The notes beneath the pieces are model-generated. The model saw only the letters and a list, made by a program, of their open reading frames with translations, was not told the DNA's origin and did not search any database. A stretch of 64,000 nucleotides of DNA from Akebia trifoliata (Eukaryota; Streptophyta; Magnoliopsida; Ranunculales; Lardizabalaceae), in contig CM030706.1 in the NCBI GenBank assembly GCA_017979445.1, positions 33,675,751 through 33,739,750 on the forward strand. The letters run 5' to 3'. Below, in pieces: positions 10,060 to 22,844 of the stretch. Each line of letters starts with the position of its first letter. The first letter of the stretch is position 1. The translations under genes and the position numbers were made by a program.

Positions 10060-11200
10060 ATGACACTAACTGTTTCTGGACTCTTTCTCTAATACCAAGT
10101 ACTTGACTTCTATGTATTTCGTATCATTTTAGTATTTTTCATTCTTAGATAAAAACACAGCTGCGGTATTGTCATAATATATCTTCAACGACTTGGCAAT
10201 AGAGTCGACAACCCAAAGTCCTAAGATAAAATTTTAAAACTAAATATCATGATTCGTGGTCTCAAAACATATCATGAATCCAGCCTCCTTAGTAGATGAA
10301 GCAGTAATGCTCTACTTCACACTCCTCCATGAGATAATTTATTTTACAAGTAAAAATATGAAACCTAATGTAGACTTTCTACTATTAGAACATCTAACAA
10401 AATTAGAATCCGAATACTCAATCACTTTTAGATAATCTGATCTCCTGTAAGTGAGTATATAGTCTTTCATCCCTTATAAATATCTCATAATCTTCTTTTT
10501 GACTTTCCAATGATTTATTCCCGGGTTACTTTGATATCTTCTTAACATTTAACTGTAAAATTGGTATTTGATCTGGTACATGTCTGAACATATATCAAAC
10601 TCTCAATAACTGAAGCGTATGGAATATCCTTTATCTATACCCTTTCTAAATTATTTTGCGGACATTGGATCAAGTTGAACTTATCTTCTTTCCCAATAAA
10701 CACGTCACAATTAAAATAAGATTTTGTTGATATAACCTTTTTGAGACAATCCTAATAATCCTAGAGACTGATTCCTAAGGATTTTTATGCCAATAACATA
10801 TATTACCTCACCTATACCAATTATCTTAAAATTCTTAATAAGATAATTTTTGATTTCGTGCAACAAATTAAGATTATTACTAGCAAATAAAATATCATCC
10901 ACATACAGAACCAACATAATAAATTTGCTCCCACTGATCTTCAAATATATACACTGGTCAACAATATTTTTCTTAAATTCGAGAGAGGCAATGGTATCAT
11001 TAAATTTTATGTACTATTGCCTTGAACCTTGTTTAAATCTATAAATGAATTTTTTAAGTCTATAGGCTAAATTTTCCTTTTCTTTTTCTGTGAACTCTTT
11101 AGGTTGTTCCATATAAATTTCTTTATCTAAATTCTCATTTAAGAAAGTCATTTTCCCATCCATCTGGTGTAACTCTAAATCATAATAAATCACCAATGCT
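10060..11200 (-). pseudogene. Copia A reverse transcriptase and RNase H remnant
   Basis: At 11014-11196 the - strand reads YMEQPKEF and KKFIYRFKQGSRQ, the conserved fingers/palm segment of copia reverse transcriptase. At 10711-10944 it has the catalytic LYVDDILFAS. Lower down, about 10060-10330, RNase H motifs such as YYDNTAAVFLSKN and TKYIEVKY are readable between stop codons. The domain is broken by several stops and frameshifts. Confidence 0.75.
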
Positions 11201-11682
11201 ATGATGATTTTAAGTAAGTATTTATTTGAAATTGAAGAGAAAGTCTCAGTGTAATTAATGCCTTTTTTCTATGTAAAACCTTTGACCACAAGTCTAATTT
11301 TAAATAGTTCAACATTGCCTTTTGTGTTATGATTGGTCTTGAAGACCCACTTATAGTCAACTTTCTTACATTTATGATGCAATTTAATGAAATCTTAAAT
11401 ACAGTTCTGACCCATAGATTTTAATTTTTCTTTTATGGTATCCATCCACTTGGTAGAATCATGATTTTCTATTGTTTATGAAAAGATAATCAGATCTTTA
11501 TTTATCCTAATATCAAAGTTAAATTCTTATAGATATACCACATAATCATCTAAAATGTTAGGTCTTCTTATTTTGAGAAATCTTCTTAGAATTATCGATG
11601 GTGAATCTTTAATTATAATGGTTGAGTCTTGATGGAGTGGTAAACCAATTTGTTCTAACTATTGTCCATTTTCCTCAAGTTG

Positions 11683-12524
11683 TTAAACATCTTGAGAATT
11701 AACAATTTCATGAAGGTTAAGAGGTGGTAGGATATCTGCTCTTATTTCTTTAAAAGTTATTTTACGTGATTCGACACTCTCACTAATCTCACAATTTTTT
11801 AAGAATCTGATATTTTCAATTTCAACTATTCTCGTACTATGGTTAGGGCAATAGAACTTGTATCCTTTAAATTTTTCTAGAAAACCAATTAAATATCTAG
11901 ATATGGTCTTGAGATCTAATTTCCTTTCTTGTGAATTTTGGATCATTGCTTCCGTTGGGCAACCTTAAACATATAAGTATCTTAGACTGAGTTTTCTACC
12001 AATTCATAACTTGAATGGAGTTTTAGGAATTATTTTACTGAATTTTTTTTTAAGATGTGCATTGCGATCTTTAATGCTTCTCTCCACAAGAATCTTAAAA
12101 TTATTGAATGACTCAACATACTCCTAACCATATCCATAAGTGTATAATTACGCTTTTTAGTTACACCATTTTGTTAAGGCGTTTTAAGCATTGTATACTG
12201 TACACAAATACCTAATTTTTCTAAGAATTTAACAAAATTGTCAAGGTTCTAACATGATTCATTAAATCTATCATAATATCCACCTCCTCTATTTGACCTA
12301 ACTATTTTAATCTCTATGTCTAACTGTCTTTCTACCTCAGTTATAAATATTTGAAAAATATTTATAGATTGAGATTTTTCATAAATTAGATAAATGTAAC
12401 CACACCTAGAGAAGTCGTTTAAAAAGGTGATGAAATATCTTTCTTCACTCAAACATGTAATGGGAAAAGGTCCACAAATATCAGTGTGTATGATCTTAAG
12501 AAGTTTTTTTACTTCTTGTGGCAC
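11683..12524 (-). pseudogene. Copia A integrase remnant
   Basis: At 12249-12524 the - strand reads HTDICGPF and NDFSR, and then RSNRGGGY where active elements have RSDRGGEY. One catalytic aspartate is therefore asparagine and the nearby glutamate is glycine. At 11683-11946 FKGYKFYCP is the C-terminal GKGY-type box. The pieces are separated by stops. Confidence 0.7.
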
Positions 12525-13059
12525 ATTTCTTAGTATGTATAGTTTGTTTTCCTTTAATACAATCGATGCATACCGAAAAATTCGTGAAGTCCAAATTTTT
12601 TAAAAATTTATCTGTCATTAATCTCTCTATCTTAAAAATTTATCTTTCGTTAATCTTTCTATTCTAACTCTGAAAATGTGTCCTAGACGTTTATGCTACA
12701 AGATCGAGAAATTTTTATTATTCAAATGCAAGAAAATTAAAGACTTGACATAATCATAATTTAAATATATTTTATATAAATCATCAATTAAAATCCTAGA
12801 TCTAACTAAAACTAAACGAAAAAATAACATTTAAAAGAAATCAAATAACCCAAACTATCCAATCAAGATAAAGAAATTAAATTCCTAGATATGGTATGAA
12901 CATAAAAAATGCTCTTCAAGTCCATCTGATGACCAGTCTGTAATACCAAATGATAGGTCCCTACAGCTAGCACTTGCTCTTCGAGACAGTTTTCCATGAA
13001 AGTGGATCTTTTACTTTGTATTGGTTTCCTATTTGAAATGAATCATTTTTCTTTTCGAA

Positions 13060-13578
13060 TCGATTTATACATTTTGCGTAGTCTTTTCTTTATGTGTCTC
13101 ATCTTGCCACAGAAGTAATACTTGATACCATTATCTTTCTTCCCTTCAGCTTGATCTGCATTCTCAATCGCTTTACCTTTTCTTGATTACTTCTTTTTCC
13201 ATTTCCTTGATATTTCTTTTTTCTTACTTACTTCTTGAGTCATCAAAAAAATAGATTATTTCCCTTCCTTTCTCAATCTCGTCTACTCTTGAATGTACAT
13301 GTTAGTCAGTTCGTTCACACTTCACTTGTCTTTTTAGTATTGTAATGGATGTTAAAAGGTCCGAACTAAGTTAGGAGAGAGTTGAGGATGAACTGGACTA
13401 AAAAGGAATCATCTACACTCATTCCTAACGCTCTTAACTGTGTAGTCTTGTATGTCATGTTGAGGATGTGGTCTTGTATTCCTCGCGTCTCATCATACTT
13501 AATAGTTGTCAACTCACTCATCAATGTGCTGGTAACTGATTTATCAACAAGTTTAAACTTTTCTTCCATGTTCTTCAA
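13060..13578 (-). pseudogene. Copia A gag and zinc-knuckle remnant
   Basis: Frame 13366-13578 resembles the copia gag (UBN2) region with LTTIKYDETRGIQDHILNM. Near 13070-13120 a degraded CCHC knuckle reads FCGKMRHIKKRLRK, its last cysteine lost. Confidence 0.6.
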
Positions 13579-14930
13579 GTACTTATGTGCGTTGTTAGTC
13601 GAAAATAGGAGATCTTGATGTTGTTAGCAATAGTCATCCTCATGAACATCAAACTGAGCCTATTCGATCTTTCATAAGTGAGAAACAAGTTTTCTTACTC
13701 CACTGTACTGCTCTTAGTTAGGTCTGTAATTTTTGTAGAGATGAGCGTCAAGTCAAGATCTTGAACTCCTAGAATGAATTGGATGTAAGAGATTGCATCC
13801 GATAAGAATTGGGACCATGGATGCAAGAGATTGCAATGCATCGAAAATTGAAATTTTATAAAGACAATACTCTAATTAGTGTTTTGGGTTATATTAAATA
13901 ATGATAAATTCATTATTTAATATAACTAGGTATATTCATTGTTTACTCATCTAAGAGTAAAGACTAATTTTATTCACCCTATAAGACTAATATAATTTAT
14001 ATAATTTATATAATTTATTCAATCAATTTTATTATCTTTGGGTATCCAATCCTAGCTGTGTTAAATTATGTAGATTATATTATATTACCCTCAATTAGTT
14101 AAATAAAATTCTCCTCTGAGCTAATGTCATTTTTCTTTAATGTCACCTCAATGACCAAATTTAATACAATTAGAAAACTCATAAATGTTGCAAATTAATG
14201 CCATTTTGGCAACTACAAAATTAAGAAATTTATGTTTCTCTAAATTATTCAATAATATTTATTAGATTAGTTAAATCAAACTTTATATTTCATTAACATG
14301 ATATGACATAATGTTTTCATAATAAAAGTCCAATGCCAAAACTAAGGTTTAATTGGTCAAGAATCCTAAAATAAAATATCAATTTATTTTATCATAATCT
14401 TATACCAAAATAAAATAATGATAGTAATCAAAATTGGAACCATATACATATCACATCAATATCCCAAAATCGAAATTGGCAACTTAACATACATGCATTA
14501 ATCAAATTAAAAATTAAATATACATGCATAAACCAAAATTTGAAATTAAATATGTGTAAAATCGAAATTGAAAATTAACATACATGTAAAACCAAAGTTG
14601 GAAATCAAATATATATGTAAAACCGAAATTAAAAATTATCATATATATAAAATCAAAATTAGAAATTAACATACATGTAAAATCAAAATGACAATAACAA
14701 TAATAAAAAATAATAATAAATGAAAAAATTCAAAGGAATATCAAATTTAAATTTCAGCCAATATTAAATCAGAAATTCAAATCGATATGTAATTGAATTC
14801 TAAGAAAACTATGAAAAACCCAGCAATTATGGTTACATAGTGAGTTTAAGAAATTGTCACAAGAATTTTATAAGTCATTGAAATCTTTTATTTATAAATG
14901 GTAACTAAGATATGGAGATTCAAAACCTAC

Positions 14931-14942
14931 GCTCTGATACCA
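14931..14942 (-). other. Copia A primer-binding site
   Basis: TGGTATCAGAGC on the - strand, complementary to the 3' region of plant initiator tRNA-Met, two bases from the 5' LTR. Confidence 0.8.
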
Positions 14943-14944
14943 CA

Positions 14945-15519
14945 TGTTGATTATTTTATACATTCAAATCTCAACACGACTATTTTTTTATTCCAATATG
15001 ATCAATCAAACACATATATCAAACAATCATTTGTGAACAAAAATTTAGTTCAAGTTATTGCTACTTACCTTGTGTCATTACTAAACCTTTAATCTAATGT
15101 TTTTGAAGATGTTCCCTTTAATATCTTCTTTCTTCGTGTTTTATGAAATCTCAATTGGATTGGTCATTTCTTCTAGACTTACTTATTCTATTCTCTTTAT
15201 TTGGATTGATTGAGTTTTGTGATCAATGGACATCACTTCCTTTATTTCAACGTTTCGTGTCCTTTCAACAACTATAATATGGGGTTAGCCAATCCCTTTT
15301 ATAGATGAAGGTTGAGGGCCTAAATTAGTTCTTTTAGTAGATTTCCTATCAATTAAGGTCTCCTACTAATTCCTTAAAGAATATAGTTCTCATGATATTA
15401 AGTTTCTATTTAAAATTGATATCTATTATATTATAAAATTCATGTGCAATTAGAAACTAAAACTATGGAAGTTAGTAGACCTAGGTCAATGAGGCCAAAA
15501 CATCATATGGGTTCTAACA
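14945..15519 (-). repeat. Copia A 5' LTR
   Basis: About 575 bp, with displayed ends TGTTGATTATT and GTTCTAACA giving TG...CA termini. Pairs with 8978-9519. Confidence 0.8.
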
Positions 15520-16515
15520 TATCAATTTTAATGTTGTTTTAATGCGATGGAGACAAGTCTCAAGTTGTCAAGGTACAACACCACCAATTAGAACTTTAGT
15601 TAATAACAAAGAGTCTATCTCAATTATAGTTTTAGCCTAAAGTAGGTTAAACCCTTTCAAAGCTTGAATTAGTAATCAAAACTCTGCTAAATTATTTGAC
15701 CCAACTACGAAAGCCTAGCTGCAAGCTTTCACCATCTTCTCATCATTACCTCTTAGGATAGCCCCTCCACTCAAGATCCTAGTTGCCTTTAGAAGTGCCA
15801 ACGTCATTAATTTTTAAGCATCCCCTTTTAGGCTTTTCCAGCTAAATACATGAACTTTTTTTTGGCCTAATGACATTCAAAGAAAAGATTATATCTGCTA
15901 GCAGCACCAACTTCTTGGAAAACAACAATTTGTTATAGCTTGAGACATTGTCGAGTTCAAGCATCTAGTTCAAAGAAGCTTTAATGATCCCTTATGCCAA
16001 GGGACGCACTCCTTCGAATATTGCATGCTTCCTTGTCAGCCAAATAATGAAGAATTTTATTTTTTATTACCCTCCTTTAACCATGTAAACTTAGACTTTT
16101 GTCCCTATAGTGATTCTTCATTATTGGCCAAAGAACTATATTCCTTCTTCGTTTTTTAACACTCGAGCTGCAAAGAGTCTATCCTCATACTCTTGCACCT
16201 TCAATTTAAATGTCTTGAGCTTCTTTCCTACATTACCCACTACTTCTTTATTCCAAGCTTTTATCGCATTTTTCAATCTTTTCAATTTCTTGGCAAAACT
16301 AAGTAAAAGGGGACCTTCCTCACCCACACTCCAAGAATATCTGACAATTGACATAAAATTCGATCTATTAGCCCAGAAGTCTGAATTGTGTAGGCCTATA
16401 AAAGGAATTTGTAAATTTAATTTGAAGGGGGCGACGATTAGAAGAAAGTCTTGGAAGGTGATGCGCTATAAGATAACTGAATCTTGAAATCCTTTGTTGG
16501 GAGACAACCCCCTAT
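15520..16515 (-). pseudogene. LINE endonuclease-end, linker and RNase H remnant
   Basis: From 16515 downward the - strand reads into SIVRYSWSVGEEGPLLLSFA and KLKRLKNAIKAWNKEVVGNV, the segment between endonuclease and reverse transcriptase in plant L1-type LINEs. Below 15880 it reads RNase H pieces such as VVGSNNLAEF, LLIQALKG and IEIDSLLL. The reverse transcriptase between them is essentially missing, so the LINE has a large internal deletion. Copia A and copia B are inserted at its two edges. Confidence 0.65.
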
Positions 16516-16774
16516 TGTTGGAATAATTTGATCTACTCTGCAGGTAGATGCGTAATACTATTTTGATTAGAGTATTTAGTTGAGTTAATAACTCCTACCT
16601 TATAGGATCTGTTTGTTATTTTGACTGTATCTGTAGGCTAAAATCTCGTTCTGTTGAATCGAGACTGCAACAACTATTTTACTCGTTCTCTGTAAAAGGC
16701 CTATTTAAAGGCATCTAAGTTATCTAATGAATATTGAGTTTTTCCCAAAGAATTCAGTCTGTTAGCATTCTACA
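16516..16774 (+). repeat. Copia B 5' LTR
   Basis: 259 bp, TGTTGGAATAAT ... GCATTCTACA. Lacks the 8-bp AGGACTTC segment present in the 3' LTR. Confidence 0.95.
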
Positions 16775-16777
16775 GAG

Positions 16778-16790
16778 TGGTATCAGAGCC
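16778..16790 (+). other. Copia B primer-binding site
   Basis: TGGTATCAGAGCC, complementary to initiator tRNA-Met, three bases after the 5' LTR. Confidence 0.9.
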
Positions 16791-16847
16791 ATCCATTGGG
16801 CCTGATTGTGTGTGAGATAAAGAAAAGGGATAGAGAAGGAGTGTGAG

Positions 16848-17650
16848 ATGGCAGCGGAGTCGAGAAATTTTTTGCAACCAAGTGTTCCCAAATTTGATGG
16901 TGACTATAACCACTAGAGTTTGGTCATGGAGAACTTGTTAAGGTCAAGAGAGTACTGGAGTGTCGTGCAAGCAGGATACAAAGAGCCAGGTGTGGAAACT
17001 GGGTTATCCCCTGCACAAAGAAAATCCCTAGATGAGGCAAGGCTTAATGATCTGAAGGTGAAGAATTATCTTTTCCAATCCATTGGAAAGTCCATCCTGA
17101 AGGCCATCTCGCAGAAGGAGACTGCGAAGCAATTGTGGGACTCAATGAAGATCAAATATCTAGGGAGTGCTAGGGTGCAACGAGCGCAACTTCAAACACT
17201 TCGAAGAAATTTTGAGGTATTGGAGATGAAGGTGGGAGAGTCTGTGATGAACTATTTTGCTAGAGTGATGTTGGTAGCCAATGATATGCGGAATTGTGGA
17301 GATGATATGCAGGACGTGAAGATTGTTGAAAAAGTTCTCCGAACTCTCACGGAAAACTTTAGTTATATTGTTTGCTCAATTGAGGAGTCGAAGGACATTG
17401 ACAAGCTATCTGTCGATGAATTGCAAAGTTCTCTCCTTGTTCATGAGCAGAAATTTAGAAGAAGGGGAGGAGATGAGCAAGCTTTGAAGGTCGAGTATGA
17501 CAGGAGCAATGGAGTTGGAAGAGGAAGAGGGTTTCAGTGAGGAGGTGAAGCTGCAAGGGGCAGAGGCCAAGGAAGATTCTCTAACAGAGCCACCATTAAG
17601 TTTTTTAAATGTCACATTCTAGGACATTATCAATTTGAATGTCCTAGTTG
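16848..17650 (+). pseudogene. Copia B gag
   Basis: Starts at ATG 16848 (MAAESRNFLQPSVPKFDG). After NH a TAG stop (16914-16916) replaces the usual Trp of copia gag. The frame then continues through the UBN2-type region (WDSMKIKYLGS, RNFEVLEMKVGESVMNYFAR), a TGA at 17538-17540 and an Arg/Gly-rich tract. The CCHC knuckle follows as CHILGHYQFEC, so only its second half matches the consensus well. Gag forms the particle; this copy cannot make it intact. Confidence 0.85.
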
Positions 17651-20600
17651 GGAAAGAACAACAAACTATGTGGAGATAGATGAAAAAGGTGAGCTTCTTC
17701 TAATGGCTCATACAGAACTCGATGGTGATGCCAGAGAAGGGATTTGGTTCCTCGATTCTGGATGTTCCAATCATATGACTGGAAAAAGAGAATGATTTGA
17801 GACCTTTGATGGTGGTTTCAAGCAAACTGTGAGTCTGGGAAATGGATCGCAGATGTCTGTGATGGGGAGAGGCAACATACGGCTTGAGGTTGAAGGGATA
17901 GCTCAGGTCATAACAAATGTTTTTTTCATTCCTGAGCTTACCAACAATCTTTTAAGCATAGGCCAATTGCAAGAAATAGGGCTGGAGATTATGTTCAGTA
18001 AAGGGGTTTGCAAAATCTATCATTCTCGGAGGGGGCTCATTGTGCACACACAGATGACGGTAAATCGAATGTTTGTGATCCTTGCTTTGGAATGTCTGCA
18101 AATAGAGGAAGTTGATACTGGTCTATGGCACCGGAGATATGGCCATCTGAATAACAGAAGCCTTTTCACTTTGCAAAACAAGCAATTAGTGAAAGGATTG
18201 CCAAAATTCAAAGCAACATATGCCGTGTGTACTGTGTACAACATAGGGAAGCAACACCGTGAAGCAATGCCAAAGAAAAGCCAATGGAGGGCGTCAGAAA
18301 AGCTGCAGCTGGTTCATGTTGATCTATGTGGGCCTATCACTCCAGTCTCAAACAGCGGAAAGAGGTATCTTTTGGTGTTTGTTGATGACTTTAGTAGAAA
18401 ATTTTGGATTTACTTCTTAGCTGCGAAACATGAGACCTTTGCTATGTTTAAACTCTTTAAATGCCTAGTGGAGAAAGAGATCGGTAAGTCTATTTGTCGT
18501 TTAAGAACAGACAGGGGAGGCGAGTTCAACTCACAAGAATTCATCACTTTCTGTGAGGCTCATGGAATCAGAAGGCAGCTGACAACCTCTTACACCCCGC
18601 AGCAAAACGGCGTAGCAGAGCGCCGAAATCATACAATTATGAACATGGTCAGATGTTTGTTGACAGAGAAGGAGATGCCAAGAATTTTTTGGCCCGAGGC
18701 AGCAAGGTGGACAGCCTACATCTTGAACAGAAGTCCTACAACAGCAGTAAAGGATGTGGTTCCTGAGGAGAGCTGGAGCGGCATCAAACCAAATGTGGAA
18801 CATTTTCGAGTGTTCGGATGTCTCGGACATGTGCACATTCCAGACCAGAGAAGATTGAAGTTGGATGACAAGAGCCACGTGTGTATACTTCTTGGGGTGA
18901 GTAATGAATCAAACGCCTACAGACTATATGATCCTTTGACAAAAAAGGTAATCCTTAATCATGATGTGATTTTCGAAGAAGAAGCGAAGTGGCACTGGGA
19001 AGGAAGTTCGGAAGATATCGATGGGGACATTCTTGATTGGGGTTTTGATGATAGCGATGATGATGAGGAAGAAGGAGAGGCGGCGGTGGTTCATGAAGAT
19101 GTAGATTGAGAGGCTGAGGTGGTTCATGAAGAGGAGGAAGAAGTACAGATTGCACCAACAAGTAGAATCAGGAGAGCACCAACCTGGTTACATGACTATG
19201 TGAGCGGAGACGGGCTGCCAGAGGAAGAAGAAATGCACAACATGGTGTTGTATATATCTCATGATGATCCTACCTGTTATGGAGAGGCTGTAAGGAAAGA
19301 AAGGTGGCGAACTGCAATGGAGTTAGAAATTCAAGCCATCGAGAAAAATGAAACTTGGGAACTCGTGGATCTTCCTTTGGGAGGAAAACCAATTGGTGTG
19401 AAGTGGTTTTTCAAGACAAAGTTAAACGAAAATGGTGAAGTTGACAAGTACAAAGCCAGGTTGGTAGTCAAGGCCTACGCACAGCAGCAAGGTATTGACT
19501 ACACAGAAGTGTTTGCCCCGGTTGCTAGATGGGATACAATAAGGATCTTGCTAGCCACCGCCGCACGAAAAGGATGGTCAGTGTTTCAGCTTGATGTTAA
19601 AAGCGCATTTTTGTATGGAGAACTTAAGGAAGAGGTTTATGTTGCGCAACCAGAGGGGTTTTTCCTAGCAGGGGAGGAGAAAAAGGCATACAAACTCAAG
19701 AAGGCTTTATACGGTCTGAAACAAGCTCCTAGAGCTTGGTTTAGTCGGATTGAGGGATATTTCACAAGATAAGGGTTTAAGAAGAGCAGCCATGATCACA
19801 CACTCTTCATTAAAACTGAAGGAGGACATTTTTTGGTGGTAAACCTGTATGTGGATGATTTGATATTCACGGGCAATAATGCAGCCATATGTGAGAAGTT
19901 CAAAACCTCCATGAAACTCGAATTTGAAATGACTGACCTGGGCAAAATGAGATATTTCTTGGGTGTGGAGGTTATTCAGAGCTTCGAGGGAATTCAGTTG
20001 TGCCAAAAGAAGTATGCTAGAGAAATTTTGGAGAGGTTCAGTATGTGGGACTGCAATCCTGTGAAGAACCCGATCGTTCCTGGTACGAAGCTGACTAAAG
20101 AGAGAGGAGCAGATGTTGATCGTACTTTGTACAAGCAGTTGATTGGCAGTCTATTGTACCTAACGGCAACTAGGCCGGATATGATGTACGTTGTTTGTCT
20201 TCTTAACAGATTCATGGCTGAACCCAAGGAAGAACACATGTACGCTGCGAAGCGAGCACTAAGATACTTAAAGGGGACTCTCGAAATGGGTTTGTTTTAT
20301 AAGACAGGAGCTAGCAGCGATTTGAAAGGGTTTACGGACAGTGACTACGCCGGTGATTTGGGTGATAGAAAGAGCACTTCTAGATATGTTTTTCTGCTAA
20401 GTGAAGTAGCAGTCTGCTGGAGTTCACGGAAGTAAGATATTGTGACGTTGTCCACAATAGAAGCTGAGTATGTTGCTGCAGCAGCATGTGCTTGCCAGTG
20501 CATTTGGATGAAATGGGTCCTTAATGAAATCAGCTGCTCTCGGTGTCAGTGTGTTACAATTTTCTGTGATAATAGCTCTACCATTAAGCTTTCGAAAAAT

Positions 20601-20807
20601 CCAGTCTTGCACAAGAGAACCAAGCACATCGATGTGAGATATCATTTCTTACGTGATCTCACAAATGAAGGAGCTGTGAAGTTAGTCTATTATGGAACTG
20701 ATGATCAAGTTGTGGACATAATGACGAAGCCACTGAAGCTTGATGCCTTTGAAAAGCTTCGTAAACTTCTTGGTGTTCAACTAGTGAGTAAACTGGAAGC
20801 TGCATAG
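17651..20807 (+). pseudogene. Copia B pol (protease, integrase, RT, RNase H)
   Basis: Protease motif IWFLDSGCSNHMTG is intact at about 17740-17785, and a TGA follows soon after. Integrase (frame 17829-19109) has HRRYGH, a zinc-binding CTVYNIGKQ with the second Cys changed to Tyr, HVDLCGPI, VDDFSR and RTDRGGEF. Reverse transcriptase (19119-19772 and 19833-20435) has QLDVKSAFLYG, YGLKQAPRAW and the catalytic LYVDDLIFTG. RNase H (20442-20807) has STIEAEYVAA, FCDNSS and KHIDVRYHFLRD. Premature stops interrupt at about 19107, 19770 and 20433. Domain order is copia (integrase before RT). Confidence 0.9.
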
Positions 20808-20831
20808 TATTTCCAGTTTAGGGGAGGATTT

Positions 20832-21098
20832 TGTTGGAATAATTTGATCTACTCTGCAAGTAGATGCGTAATACTAGGACTTCATTTTGATTAGAGTATT
20901 TAGTTGAGTTAATAACTCCTACCTTATAGGATCTGTTTGTTATTTTGACTGTATCTGTAGGCTAAAATCTCGTTCTGTTGAATCGAGACTGCAACAGCTA
21001 TTTTACTCGTTCTCTGTAAAAGGCCTATTTAAAGGCATCTCAGTTATCTAATGAATATTGAGTTTTTCCCAAAGAATTCAGCCTGTGAGCATTCTACA
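20832..21098 (+). repeat. Copia B 3' LTR
   Basis: 267 bp, same ends as the 5' LTR, followed by the CCTAT target duplication. Confidence 0.95.
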
Positions 21099-21212
21099 CC
21101 TATCAAATCTTCCCCATGTACATTATCTTCCCCTTCTATTACTACACCATGTGAATTTGTTTCTCACAAATCCAAGATCAATCAACCTCGAAGCACTCAA
21201 GAAATTACAAAT
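21099..21212 (-). pseudogene. LINE endonuclease fragment (middle)
   Basis: The - strand reads SRLIDLGFVRNKFTWCSNRR and WGRFDR with one stop. This is the segment of the L1-type apurinic endonuclease following the AGDFN motif at 23.1 kb. It joins those two flanks across the inserted TIR element and copia B. Confidence 0.65.
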
Positions 21213-22019
21213 GGTGTGTTTGGAAGCGAGAGTTAATTGGAGTTGGAGTGGGTTGGAGTTGGAATCGATGGAGTTAGTTATAACTCCTCAAATAAACTCT
21301 AATGTTTGGTTTATCTAAGAATTTAGCCTAGGAGTTGTAAAAAAAAAAAAACTTCAACCCTTGTATTTTGCTAAGATCAACTATGAATCTGTTGAGTCAA
21401 TTTGGTTTTATGTATCTTTTTATAAATAATTAAATACAATTATTAAATTAAATATCTATTATATTAAATAAATGTGATTTTGTGATTAAATATTTTATCA
21501 CTTTATTTCATTATAAATTGTAACTATTTGAATATAAAATTCATTTACTAAGCAATGAAAGTGAGTTAAATGATTAATATACATGATTATTGAGCGAATC
21601 AATTCGATTTTTGGGATGAAATAGTATGTTAAGATTTAGAGTAAGTCTAGCCTTACAAACTTACTAAAGATTATTGAGATCACTTTATTATAGCATCGAA
21701 AAACATGATCTGATGCCACATGGATTTAGAGGACAAAATTCTATGGATTTTGAAGAAAAATTTTAGGAGTTTAGTAGCTATCCCTTTTCAAAGCAACATA
21801 TCATTGAATCTAGGCAGATATAGGGACGGATTCTTATTTGACCCAGATTCATCTAGAGTTAGGGGACATCAACCCATATTTTTCTTTGGATCTACTCCAA
21901 GGGTCCAAGCCCCCTATATTCGGATCACTTGAATGTTGGATAAAATTCAACCCCTTTTATGACCTATTCTAATCACCTTAATTTATTAAAAAATAATTAT
22001 TATTTAAATAGGACTTTAG

Positions 22020-22061
22020 ATCATGAATAATGTAAAGTGAGATCATGAATAATGTAAAGTG
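22020..22061 (+). repeat. 22-bp tandem duplication
   Basis: GATCATGAATAATGTAAAGT occurs twice in immediate succession. Confidence 0.8.
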
Positions 22062-22078
22062 AGTTGACTAATTTATAT

Positions 22079-22844
22079 TAGAACAGTCAATGGGTCAGGT
22101 TTTGGCCCGATCCAGCCCGGCCCGATATTAACAGTGTTTGGTTTTGGTTATTAAGTCCATTTAGCTATCGGGCCAGGCCAGTATAAGCACGTTTAATAAT
22201 AGTGCTAGATTTAGATTTTGGAATGTTGGTCCGACCCGGTCTGCTATACTTTATTAAATCCAATATATAATAATCCTATTATAAATTAATAATGATCCCC
22301 TTAGCTTTATAATGTCCTTGAAAATGGGTTTGGTCCGGCCCAACCTGCAAATGGCCCAAATGTTGGTGGAAGTGGACTGTAGGGCTATCCAACAGATCAG
22401 ATCAAACCCGAAACTCCATCCGTTCCAATCCGATAATGTCGGGTCTGTATCGATGTTTTGGATTCCGATAAGGATATGATCCGATATCTTATTGGATAGG
22501 ATCTGGATCAACCATGTCCCAATCCAGTAAGAACCCGATCTAATAACATGTTAGAAAGTATATAAATTATATTATATATTTATTAAGATGTGTGAAGTTG
22601 ATTTAGATTTTGTATAAAAATTCGGATTTGTCCCGATCCAATTTATTGGATCGGTATCAAATCAAATCTGATCCGATCCAGACCGATCCATTGACAGTTG
22701 TAGTGGATTGGACTTGGACTAAGGTTTTATTTATTAAGCCGAGCCCGAGCCAATTTTTAGATGGGTTGGGTTAGGGGCTGATTTTTTAGCATAAAAAGTC
22801 CGGCCCATTTAAAGCCCGACTCAATCTGGTCATTGACAGCCCTA
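22079..22844. mobile_element. hAT-type non-autonomous element
   Basis: Flanked by a perfect 8-bp duplication ATTTATAT (22071-22078 and 22845-22852), the size made by hAT transposases. The left end TAGAACAGTCAATGG pairs with the reversed right end TAGGGCTGTCAATG, a common plant hAT terminal motif. The inside is rich in GGCCCGATCC-like short repeats. No transposase frame. Confidence 0.75.

Larger units (their letters stand above)
8978..15519 (-). mobile_element. Old Ty1/copia retrotransposon A
   Basis: LTR element on the - strand with diverged LTRs (8978-9519 and 14945-15519). A TGGTATCAGAGC primer-binding site lies at 14931-14942, and a purine tract (reverse of TCTCCCACTTG) adjoins the 3' LTR at 9520-9530. 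Decayed gag, zinc knuckle, integrase, reverse transcriptase and RNase H follow in copia order. Flanking 5-mers GACCA and TATCA may be a decayed target duplication. It sits in the RNase H region of a LINE. Many stops and frameshifts make it inactive. Confidence 0.85.
16516..21098 (+). mobile_element. Young Ty1/copia retrotransposon B
   Basis: Complete element with LTRs at 16516-16774 and 20832-21098 and a perfect 5-bp target duplication CCTAT (16511-16515 and 21099-21103). It has an initiator-tRNA primer-binding site at 16778-16790 and a purine tract AGGGGAGGATT before the 3' LTR. The LTRs differ by 5 substitutions and one 8-bp indel, so insertion was recent. gag, protease, integrase, reverse transcriptase and RNase H lie in one frame but are broken by about six stop codons. 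Inserted in the LINE endonuclease region. Confidence 0.95.

Noticed and set aside
17860..17880. ATGGGGAGAGGCAACATA looks like the start of a MADS exon (MGRGN...)
   Set aside because: It lies in frame inside copia B between protease and integrase and is not followed by MADS-domain codons.
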